A stretch of DNA of 31,593 nucleotides, from contig BLXT01004995.1 of NCBI GenBank assembly GCA_019648995.1, positions 2,208,776 to 2,240,368 of the forward strand, given 5' to 3'. Numbering within the stretch: position 1 is the first letter of the stretch; each line of letters opens with the position of its first letter. This DNA comes from Plakobranchus ocellatus (lineage: Eukaryota; Mollusca; Gastropoda; Plakobranchidae). Positions 1 to 12,300 of this stretch are shown in pieces. Under the pieces are notes generated by a model, which had not been told where the DNA came from, ran no database searches, and was given only the letters and a program-made list of their open reading frames with translations. The translations under genes were made by a program, and so were the position numbers.

Positions 1-232
1 AGGAGCGAAATAGGGAGCTTTTTTTTTAACATTCAATTCAACAAAAAAGATCTTATATCTTGAAAAAAGATTTTTTATATGTAAATTTTATGATATTTAT
101 GGTCAGAACGAATCAAAATAATATTCATACTGATTGTTACCTTTGTTAAATGTTTGCAGTAAATCTATTTTTATTGAATTATATGTAGAATAGCATTTAT
201 GAATCTATTTTTTTATCTTCTTTTTTTTCTAG
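1..232 (+). other. Intron end upstream of the first visible exon
   Basis: AT-rich non-coding sequence ending in a pyrimidine-rich tract and an AG at 231-232. It is the 3' end of an intron whose donor lies outside the window. No ORF or repeat of note. Confidence 0.7.
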
Positions 233-309
233 ATAGGAGCTAACCCAAATATGAAAGATAATGATGGAAATACTGCCTTAGCGTTGGCAGTGCAAGGACA
301 ATTTGATGG
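233..309 (+). CDS. Exon 1 (first visible): ankyrin repeat
   Basis: Encodes residues 1-25 and two bases of the next codon. It starts with IGANPN (end of one ankyrin repeat) and continues DNDGNTALALAVQGQFD, the first half of the next. Acceptor is a T-rich tract + CTAG; donor is GG|GTATGT at 310. Earlier exons of the gene must lie outside the window. Confidence 0.85.
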
Positions 310-3300
310 GTATGTTTACATTTTAACAACATTCTCATTCTTAGATAAAGCATTACAAGTTTTTTGGTATATGCTTGGACCAAGTTAATTGTAAGAAATC
401 TTTAGATGTTTGTGCCACTGGAATGAAAAATAGATTAATAATGTATCTTTAAAAAAAAAACATGCATTTTTTTTAGTTTCTGGCTCTGAGCCTGCAAAAT
501 CTCAACTTGCCATGAGCAAGACAACCTTATATCTTATTGGTAAAAAAAAATTCCCTTTATTAATCTTTTGTGTGATTCTTTTTTAATTCATGAGAATTAA
601 CAAGAAGGGCAAGTATTAAAAACCCGTAATTATGATTTTGATAGTTGTCAATTTGAGAACTGTGAATGTTTAGTTCTTTTTAAAGGAGAATTCTACAATT
701 GTTGACTTTATCTGACATTTTTTATTGTAGATGTATCATAGACTATTTAAATATCAAAATTATCTTAATTCCATAAAGATTTTGCAATTATTCAAAGGTT
801 CCTTAATCAACTTCACTATTTATAGTTAACCGCTATGATTCTGTGGTGACTGCTCATCTTTTTTAAAGCACAATTCGTACTTTTATAATATTGCCTATTG
901 ATATTTTCGTAGAAGAGCAAAGGCCTCTTGATATTTAAATAAGCTTTACTAATCCTGATTACTTATGTGAAATATTCAATGCAATGTAAGTGAATTATTT
1001 CTAATCTAGATCCAGTAACTTGCCTTGTACTGTTTTACACAGACCGACCCAATAATGCTTGCAACATTTCAATTACCAGTAGTTGGTTAGAGCTTTGCTA
1101 AAAAATCTTACAAACATCAGAAACTTTCAAATGAAATGATAGCAATCAATATCAGTAATACTCAGTCCTTTGTTCTTGTGTTTATAGACACCCATGCCTG
1201 TGCTAAGAACTTGTCTTTTGTTGCTTACATGCTAAAAATGCTAATTGCCGAAAAATTAATAAAATCGTATAAAATCATTCCTTTAGCAAAATAAATTTTA
1301 ATCCTTCCCTGCAAGTCAATTGACATTTCATAAGTGAAAGGAGGAATGTCAAGAAAACAATAAATAATGACAAATAAAGTCAGAATCCAGCTATTGTTGA
1401 TTATTATTTTTTTATTACCATTATCATCACTTTTCATTATTATTGCTATTATTGTCATCATCATCATCATTATCATCATTAAAAAATATTATTATTGTTG
1501 TTGTTGTTATTGTTTTCGTCATTATTATTATCATCATCATCATTATAATTATTACAATTGTCATAATTATTAAATTAATCTACAAATTTTATTGCAATTC
1601 TTTGACTATTTTCTTTCTGGCTTTTATTATTGTAGATGTGAATAAGCCCCAGTGCCATACTTTATGGATTTTTTAATTGTTCAAAATTATCAGAAAAGTA
1701 TGCCATAGTTGTGTATAAAAGAAAAAAATACATCTCATTGTCATTTTATTTGCAGATACTGGAGAAGAAAGAATTTTGCATATATATTAAACATTTCATT
1801 TTATATTACCAAAAAAAAACTTAGGAGTGGAAAATATTTTCACCAAGACTTTATTAAAATTATATACACATATGGATGATCTTAAATAGCAAATGAATCA
1901 AGGGAATAAAATTACAGAAGGTTATAGATAAATTATTTCATTTTGATTAATGCACTGCTGAGCTACTAAGGTTTCCTAAACTTAGGAGAGACTGTTTGAA
2001 AATCATTCCTTTTCACAGGATAGGTTATGTTAGGATGTATTAAAGTAAGGTTTAAGAACGGGTATCCAATGCAATCTCTCTATAATTTTCTATTCACTGT
2101 ATCAAGATGTGCCAGCAATCTGATACAGGGAGGAGCAAGTCTAAAATCTATGGTGACTACCATATCAGCTAAAGAGCTGCAAAAGAGAAAGATGCAAAAG
2201 AAATGTGACAACAATGCTCAAGGTTGAATTTTTTCCCCTTTCTTTTAAATTTATCAGTGACTGTTATTACAAGATCTGTTCCTTTTAAAGGAAGCATATT
2301 ATGACATTTTCTGCATAGATCTTAGAAAATTATAAAATATGAAAATTGGAAGGAACAAAGAAACTGTGAAAGTAGATACAATAATCAATAAACTGAAACA
2401 TAGCTACGAATTGGCTGCTATTTTTTTTTACCTCCCCCCCCCAAAAAAAAAGATTTTCACTCAATCAAATTCCTATGTAAATTGCAATTTTTATTGTAAA
2501 TATGCTCAATGCAATCAATTTTTACCTCCAAAATAATCAATTTGGTTGAACAGTATCACCCCTACACGCTTTTTCTTAATGCCATGTCTCTGAGTAGCAA
2601 CGATGAAGACTTTGACAAGTTATCTCTGTCTTTGATATTAAACTTTTGAAAATTGTTACATTGATTTTTTTGTACCTGCATTTATGAATAATCTCTTTTT
2701 TTCCCTGTGCCTTTCTTAACTTTTCTGACCAATTTGATTAGTTTGTTTTATCAGGATTAAGCTAACTCTTGTAAATCATTTTGAATGCAACTATATTGCG
2801 TAAAAGTAACATTGATCTCTTATTTTTACATTGTTTTAGCCCTACTCTATTCCCCAGATCTTCCTGTCGAGCCATGGACATGTTATCCTCCAAGTCTTGT
2901 TAAGGAAGAGGAAGCCATCAGAGAAGTTCAGCTATATCAGGTAAATCAATCAGTTTAATGGAGTGAGTTTGTATAGGCATTTATCATTATTTATACATTG
3001 TGTTTTACATCTTTCTTTTTTATTCGGTGCATCATGATCTTGAAAATCATTTCTTTTTTTATTTTAAATGTTTAGTCATGATTACTGTACCAATGATTTG
3101 GATTTTCTCATATAATTTTTGTCTGCTCCTCAGTTAAATTTTTTGATAATTTGTGTGCAATAGTTAGCCCAGTTTTTGAGTGGTTAAATTGTGTTGCCTG
3201 ATCAGCTCATTTACAGCATAAAACAGTGCGGCCAACTTTTGCAAATGTTCCAAGCCAAATTAATTTTTAATTTTCATCATTTTATCCTCTGTCCAATTTT

Positions 3301-6300
3301 CTGTCTGGAAAAATACTACTGACAAAAGGCAGCAGTAGAGAACAACTTGAATGGTGTGGCCATGTTTATCACAGGAGCAGATAAAAGCATTTCAGGACTT
3401 ACCCAGGTTGATGCTATTCAGGTAGGCCTACAGAGCATGTAAAGCATATTTAAAAAAAAAAAAATCATGGGGTAGGGGGTGCAAGGGAGGTTGAAGGTGA
3501 ATTTGCATGAAGAATATTAAGCCCATGTGAAAGAAATTTTCAAACATTCTTAGAATGTTGGCCAAAGTTACAAAGGCAAATTATTAAATTTATTATTAAT
3601 GATATTAAGGATTGACATGATTAATATGTGGCATTTTTAGAATGTTGGGCAAAGATACAAAAGCTAATAATTAAATTTATCTTTAATGAACATTAGGATT
3701 TATATGATTAATTATTACCATGCCTCTCCTTATTTATGTTTGATCTAACAAATGGGCTGATTACTAATGAAACAAACTTTTAGTTTTCAAAGCATGCACC
3801 AAATCTAAGAAAGATCCAGTATTATTTTTCAAAACAGAGATTGTCCTCATAAAGAGCTTTGTAGCAATGCATAACTTTGTATCAATGAATTTTCAGATAA
3901 CATTTAAGACATGCATGTACCAGACAAGCTTACGCCTTTTGCACACCAACACAGATCGTACAGTTCTGCGCAAGAAGCTATCCTGTGATCGTTCTTTTCT
4001 ACATATGCTATCACTCAGTTGTGAGAAAAGCCAAACTAAATGTGAACCCACTCTTCTTAAGGTTTGTATTATATAACTGCTGGCAACTGACATGAATACT
4101 GGGTGCAGTTCTGCTCTAAAAGTTAATTTAAAATACTGTGAATAAAAAGGATAAGATTATATTCAGGAAGTTCAAACAATATAAAAGCTAACATCCAAGG
4201 GTTGTAAGGAGAAAAATTAATGTCTTGATTTCAGTTGGTAGAGTTGAAAAAGGATGCAATACTATTAGGTTAAAATAGTGGTGGTTATAATAATAATAAT
4301 AATAATAATAATAGTTATGACGATGATGAAGGAAGTTTTTAAAACAATTATAATCTTGGTAATGTATGTGAAAATTTTTTCAAAACCTTTTTTTTTTTTC
4401 TTTTCCATTGTCTTTTACTTATCAAGGAATTGGAAATTTAAACCATTCTCTAGTTTTAAGCACTGAGTTAAGTCAGCTGTTGAATAGTATTTATTACAGG
4501 TAATTTAGTACACACTGGAAACCCTTTTGAATGTCTTTCCTACCGAAGACTCCTGTCTTTATTTCTGTCTTTGGACTGTGATTTTTTTTTTAATTTTTGA
4601 TTAGAGACATACTTACAAATGAATATTGTTGAGTTGGAAAGACTTACTTGGAGGCAGTATTTTTAGTATGATGGGAGCTACGAAAGATATGACTATGCCA
4701 TTTTACTGATTGAATTTAGTATTATGGCTGGACACAATGGGCATCAGAAAGATTATAAAAGTCTAATTAATTTAATGCAATATCTGCTCTAAGCAGGAGT
4801 ATTGGCTTAAACAAGGGAAGCTATGGGCTATGTAATGAGCCAACATACTGTCTCATGGCCCTTACCTGCCACAACAGCATGGAGTCAACACATCTGCTTT
4901 CAGGGTAGATTTATTTGAAGTGGAAGATTCTATATCTCATTCACATATTTTTCTATGAGAGAGGGGACTTATTTATCGCCTCACTGTTTTGATAATTCTT
5001 ATTAGTGTCTATAAATATGATATCAAATGCCCATGTGACAAGGTTGTGGATGCTATGTATGTATTGCTACCATTTGAGCAAGGAGTTTGATAAGTGATCC
5101 ATTTCTCCCTAATGATCACACACAGGCACATACACAAATATGCCAATAGCCAGTACTGTTAGGACTGACTATTGTTCTCGTAAAAGTAATCATGCTGTTT
5201 TAAACAAATGATGCCAAGCTGCTTAAGAACTTAAGAGAAATTTAAAAATTTAATTGATACTGTTAGTTAAATGAGGTCTCTGACAGCAAGTCAGTGACCC
5301 TCTAGACTTGAAAGTAGGCATATCTTTGCCTGGTTTGAGAAAAGATTGATATTGTAGAACTCTCTCATTGCTTTAAATTCTAATATTATTATAAAATCTT
5401 TTTACAGGCAGATATGTTTTCATTTACCTGTAAGGAGAGAAAATCATCAAGATCCTTTTAGCCTCACCTCCATCCTCACATATACTTTTTTAGCAGCGAA
5501 TTGAAAGTGTAAATTAAGATTGAAAGCTAGTTTTCAATGTTCACCATAGATCAGTCTAAGCTGCTTTGCCACACCCTATTTTTTATTTTAAAGTTCTTCT
5601 TTTTCCAATGCAAGTGATAAAGAGGCAATTTTGTAATGAAATGATCATGCCCACAGACTCCTGAAAAGATGTAATATCAATAAAAGATAATATAATCGTA
5701 ATTAGAGATAAAAACCTTTCAATATTCTTTTTGTGTATTTCCAATACTTTTTTTTCTTCCTTGTCTAATTTGCTGTCAAATATTTCTTTATCGAGCTCAT
5801 TGTGACAACAGATGCTTGCGTGATTTCTACTGACGAAGCATCATTTCAAAAGAAGTGGGTTGATTATTGGTTGCTGGACTGAAAAGCATGAAAATATGCA
5901 ATCTTCAAAGCAACTTTTAAAAATAAGCTTTTTACTTGCAAACTAAATGCAATTCTCACTGTAATTCCACTTAATTCCTCAGTTAGGGGAATGGCTGGTG
6001 AATGCTGGACTCAGGCCAGATGCATTTGATAAGTTTGGTTGTACTCCTGTGCAGTATGCTATCCTTAATAGGCAGTTTGCTCTGGCAGATCTGTTGACTG
6101 GTAAGTTAAAATACTTATCAACATTTTACGGAATATCTAAATGGCAAAAGCATGGTCTCTATGAGTATTTTGTTTTTACCTCTCATTTGCCATTATCAAG
6201 GAAGAACTTTTTAGCCTTTATAAAGAAAACAGTCCTTTTAACTGAAATGGTCTTACAGGCATAACATAAGGAATTATAGTTGGTATCATACTTTTTTTGC

Positions 6301-9300
6301 CTTACAATTAGCCTATGCCTTTTTTCGTTTCGTATTTCATACTCTCCATTTCCAAGTTAATCAGTGTAAATTACAAATAAGATATTGCAATGGGTATTTT
6401 TTGTTTAATTACTCCTGTCTTTTTTTTCTTCATTATCATTTTTCCACTCCCAGACAAAAAGTTTAAAATCTCTAATGTTTTACTTGTAGTTGTAGACAAA
6501 ATATCTTCAATGTTTCACATGTAGACAAAGTATCTTCAATATTTTACTTGTAGGCAAAGCTGGTGGGTATGATGTGGATTACAAAGATGGTATGGGTCGC
6601 TCTCATCTAGCGGCAGTGTTGTGGCGTACTTACACTCGCGGAATAGGAGATGCAAACACATGGTATGCAGTTATATTATCATTATTAATAATACAAAAAA
6701 TGAGACCCTCCTAATGATAGATATTCAAGAGCACATGATATGAGGGCGATTGTTAGCCACAAATAGAATGTAGATTTCATATCCTTCTATGTTTGACAGA
6801 TAAACACCTAGAATCTCTTTTTAAAGAACACAAAGTAGAAATTGTACATGTTCAGGGCAACATGAACTTTACTCAATGTTTCAGCTTAGACAAACTCTGG
6901 AATGTGTAGAACTGGTGACTTCTGCTCTTCCCGATGATGAAATATTGATTCATGAGAGTTATATCTTTTTTTTTACTTTAAAACTCGCTCACTTTGGTCT
7001 TTTGCTGATAATTATAGAGAGATAAGAAGAGAAGAGAGAGTGAAAAGTGAAAGAGAAAGAAGGAAATAGAGGGAGAGATGTCATTAATCAGTTCAATATA
7101 TATAAAAACTATATTTTGACTTGTTATAAGTATTTGAATCACTTTCAACAAAATGAGGGAAATATAATTTCTCCTTGTGAGTCTCTTTAGACTTAAAACA
7201 TTTCTAACTGAAGGAGCAGCATCCTTTTTTTATTATTTCATTAAAAATTGCTAAATGGCTCTAACTTTATTGTTTCATCCTGCAGGAGTTTTGTAAAAAA
7301 GTTGATCGAAAAGAAAATAGACTTGGATCAACACTTTGACCTACCTTTGAACCCTGATCTTGTCAATATTACTGTTCAGGGCACAAAACTTGATCCAGTT
7401 TACTATAACAGGTATGTCAAATAGAAATATTAAAATTTTGTCTCAATATTTGAACATGCCACAAATGTTTCTTTTTAATCACACACAAATCAACTTACAT
7501 AATTTACATGAAAAAATGTAATTAATAATGTCTTTGTGTGCTATATGAGTTTTTAAATCTTTCACTTAACCAAAGAAGCGTGAAGGGCTAATTAAATTGA
7601 CCAATATTTCTAGTTTCTTGCTTTTCTTTGTTTTCTGATGTGAGGAAATGCATATTCACCTTTAAAAGGAACATTACTCATATCACAATTAAATGTATGT
7701 ACTTTCATTGTATAGCAACACTTCTAGCATTAAAAAAGAAACTGAGTTTATATACAAAAAAAATTTTGAAATTGAACCAAGTAAATATATTTTCATGTAG
7801 CCAAAAAAATTTTTTTGTTCAGTACCCATCCCACAAACCAAACCTTGCAGTAAAAAGGATTTGAAATAGAAATGTTCTCTTTGAACTCTTTTCTCTTACA
7901 AGATCTCAACACATTGATGACCAGGACTATTTTTTTCCCTCCTATAGATATAGAAAGACGACAACAGCTCTGATAACAGCCATTGGCTCTAATCAATTCG
8001 TTCTGGCAAAAAATTTGCTGAAATCTGGAGCTAACCCAAATGCAGTGGATGGTGCTGGGCTCTCACCCCTCATGCATGCTATTAAAATGGTACACATTAT
8101 TCCACATTATTTTACACACTTAAAAAAAATCTTATGTTTTTAAAACATGTATCTGAGCAATAAGCAAAAATAAACCTTCTCTCATTTAAATATATAAAAA
8201 AAAAATTCATGAATGTTTGGAACTTGTTTGCTATAAAGTGTTTCCATAAACAGTTCTTAGTTTGTTACAGTCTGTCCCTGCATAAAGAGCATAATATGCA
8301 TTCATGAAACTGTAGGATTGAAGCTGAAATAGTATGCATAATCTTTGCACTATTAAAATTAAGGAAGAAAAAATGCCCAGGAAATCAGACTACATTTTGA
8401 ATAGTTCATGAATATGAAGATGGGCAATAACAAAATCTTTCGTACATAATTACTATTTAAACAAAATTTGCTTCTTTTGAGTGTTTTCATATAGATTTGA
8501 AATACTGGGACTAAATTTGAATCTAAAACAAAGTGAGTTTAATGCTATCTCTTGATGCAGTTCTGCTAAATCCAGAGGACTATATAGATAACTTTTGATG
8601 ATCTGTTTTAGTTTAGGGCTTTTGTTTTCATTAAATATTCTTAGTAGAAAACTAGTATTAGAAACTGTGAGAATATCTACTTGATTAACTTTTTGTTTGC
8701 TCAAAACCCCACCCTGTCTCGTTTAAAAAAAAAAAAATTGTCAAAGCTGCACTTTGACAACAGTGTTGTAAAGTTCGTAGGGATCTTGAGAGCTTATTAC
8801 AAGCTTATGGATTTTTACACTTCTTTACTTCTGCTAAACATTTGTTACAAGTTTTTCAGAGAAAGTATTTTTGTAATGTATCACTATTTTGCGTGTAGGA
8901 AAAACTCCCACACTTTTACAGAAAAGAAAAAAACAACTAGTTTAAGAGTTAAATAAGCATGAAATCTATTACAGCAGTAAGCAAACCCTCTTTTTTATTC
9001 ACTCATTTCTCTGTAAATTTGAAAATAGTGGTAACTTCATAACAAGGAAGACACAGCTTAGGTTCTCGAGATTACAAACTTTGAGATATGAATAATTGTC
9101 TGTGAATTTCTGTTATTATTCCAAAAAGTTTTTGTTCCGTAGAAATTTTACACGAAGAAAATAAGCTCATTGTTTTGTAATCCAGGTTTGCCACTCATTT
9201 ACCAATACTACAGTTTTCTGATTTATTGATTGCATCATTCTTCTTTAAGAATGCTTAAATAGTTTAAGGTGAGACACAACGAGTTATGCTTCATAATTTA

Positions 9301-12300
9301 GCAATGTGATGAATTTCTCAAAAGTATATTTTTTTCTGATTGAACTATAAACTGATTTTGTACTATGTAATCAGAACCAGGTCAACTTTGTAAAGCTGTT
9401 ACTTCACTATGAGTTTGACCCAAATAAAAAAGAGGAAAGCCAATCAAAAAGGGCCATGAAAGTAAAAAAATGGAACAAAGAGAGGGGTGCTTTCCGGCTC
9501 AAGGCTCACACGAGTATTAGCTATGGCAGTGATGACAGTGAGGAAGAGAGTAATGATGAAGAGTATGAACGGCAGACTCAGACAAAGAATCATGACAAGG
9601 AAACAGCCAAGCCTGGTAACAAATCTCATTCATGTATTGAAAGAGTTCAATGGTTTTGAAGAAATACATTCAGTTAGCTGTAAAATTTTGAAAAAAAATA
9701 TCTATTTTGAAACGTTACATGCATAATTGGGGAAATGGAACATTTGTATCATTGTATTAACTTAAATAACTTACAATTAACTTTAAAATAATAGAAAAAA
9801 AAATTGTTGATACTTTGACATAATCATTATCAGATGATAGATAGCTAAATTAAAGCAAGTAGTGAGCAACAGGTGTAAGTGTAGTGGACCGAGAAGTGGA
9901 CTGAAATGAGACAAAAGATTACATTATAATTTTATGGATTTTGAAAGCTTTTAAGATATTTTTTTTTCATGGTAAAAGTTGCATGTACTGAGTTCACTAA
10001 TTTTAAGTATTTCTTTCCTAGAAATTGAAAAAAAATTCAATGCTTGTTTCTCACTACGGTCATTGAGCACTTTTATATACAAAAAAAAATAGTAAATGTT
10101 TTTAAGCTTATATGTTTAGATGCCAAATTTGCTGTACAACCATGATAACAAAACTAGGATTTCAAGTGTTTGAATTCCTCATATTCTCACAAGAATATAG
10201 ATTTCACAAAAACAAAAAGGTAATGAATTTGTGAGTGTGCTGAGAGGCTACAAAGTTTTGTTTATTTAAGCACACATTATTTTACATTCATTTTAACAGA
10301 GCCTACAAAAACTCAGTTTGATTATTCCATCTTGATGAACTTTTTGAAAATTTGAGTTTTATGAATATTATTTTAGCATGGATTTTTAATTCTTTACTTT
10401 TATTATACATTTTTAGTCTAAATATAGTGAAAGAATCTTGCAAATGAATCTTGAAAGGTACACAAGATGCTGTATTATTTTGAAAATTGAATTCAACATA
10501 TTGGGGACTAACCCCTTTTTGTGTCCACCTTTGCAGAGTGGTCTCTAGTAAAAAAGACTAGTCCACTGAATCTGGATCAAACAGACTGTGATGGCCGCAC
10601 TGCATTGCACTATGTAGCTTGTCCCAGTCTTCAAGGGACATTTGATAATGGGGAAATGGCATTCCTTTTGATACAAAATGGAGCTACTCTGAACCACAGC
10701 AAGGCAGGGCTAACAGCATATCAAGAGGCTGTGCAAGCAAAGGCAGCAACAGTTGCCAGATTACTCCAAACCAAGTTTGTCGTCCCTGTTGTGAACCTCA
10801 AGGCAAGCATATTTTTGGTTCTTTTTTTTTTTTCATTGCACCTCAAACTTTATTATCAAGTTACGTTTACATTTTAGAAAATATTTGTAATTTTTCAAAA
10901 GGATGAATGTTTTTTTTTTAAGGAAGGAATTTGGACAGTATGCATATATCGATAAATACAATGTCAATATAAGCAGAGTCCACCGTCAAACTGAATACAT
11001 AAAACTCCATATTGTTACCCAACTCTGCTGTAAAACCATTGCAAATACCAGCAAATAATTCACAATATTATATGAATTTACTCTTTCAGTACTATTTCAT
11101 GCCCCACATGGCTGTCTTTGAGGTAACTTTTTTAGCTTTCCTCTTAGATCATTCCCAATCAGCCACTGTCTTCCACTATTGAGGATGATGTCCCTCCTAT
11201 AGTTGGCACCTGGCCTGATGTCAGTAAAGCAGCTCATCAGGTGTTGAGACGCTATACATCAGATATGGATCAAACCACTCCTACTTATGTGCATACAGTA
11301 GATCCTAACTGTCATGTGAAAAATGGGTATGTGTTTATGATGTCAATAACAATGAAGGCCTCAAAACCTGCTACAATTATCATAAACTACTGCAATGCTA
11401 TGTTGTTATACTTATAAACAACACACACTTTACTGGGAATGAGATTTAAAGAAAAGCAAGTGCTGAATTTTGTCAAAGAAATAGCCTAACTATCTAGGTG
11501 GAATATCAACTTATAACATCCATGGAGAAGCAAAAATCAAATAAACAAACTGAATCTACAACTCTATTTCTGTTAAATTTCAGAGAAATAGCAAATGCCA
11601 TCATCACTCAAAGAAAGATCGATAGATATAAGAGCCTTAAACTTTTAAAAGGAATTTTTCATGTAATATGACAAGGATGGAGATATTTCTTCAGTAATTT
11701 ATTCTTATTAAAGATAGAATTGTATAAAACGATCGCTTCTCTTTCCTTAAAGATTATTATTCAAGTGGCTTTTGAAATAACCAGCCAAAACTATTCTTTT
11801 TAAAATATTGAGCATTTTCCTGCTATGTGCAGCTATATCATACTGAAAACAAACAGTTTATGGGTTTGAATTATGAAGAATTTCAACAAGTACCTATATA
11901 TGACCAGTCTATAGAGTTGAAGCCAGCTAAAATTGGTAATGCCCATTATAAGGAGTGATTGAAACAACTGGTAATTTTCTAGTTTTTAGCACTGATTTAA
12001 AGACATTTGGGTAAAACTGATTGTGTGGGTTTTTTTAATTCTGAATTCTACATTATTTCCCTCCAAAGACAAGCAATTTCACCTTCAATTTCACACTTAA
12101 ACCTGTTGTTTATTTGGCATAAACAATATAATCTATTTTTTTTTCTTCATACTGTAATTTCTGATTGCTTTTTACAAAACTTGTGATCAAAAACTTCTTC
12201 CCTATCATAGATTTAGTATGGAAAGCTTCTAGGATGAAATAATTCGTTACTGTGTATTATATACTTAAAATTTAGAAAAAAAATGTGTGATTATTCCATC

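Noticed and set aside
1225-1676. Overlapping small ORFs on both strands
   Set aside because: They translate the ATT/CAT microsatellite into runs of Ile, Met, His and Tyr; artefacts of low complexity.
2019-2106. Earlier start of exon 2 at the TTTTCACAG acceptor (2017-2018)
   Set aside because: In the incoming phase it reads into TAA within nine codons. The acceptor at 2105-2106 restores exact ankyrin spacing.
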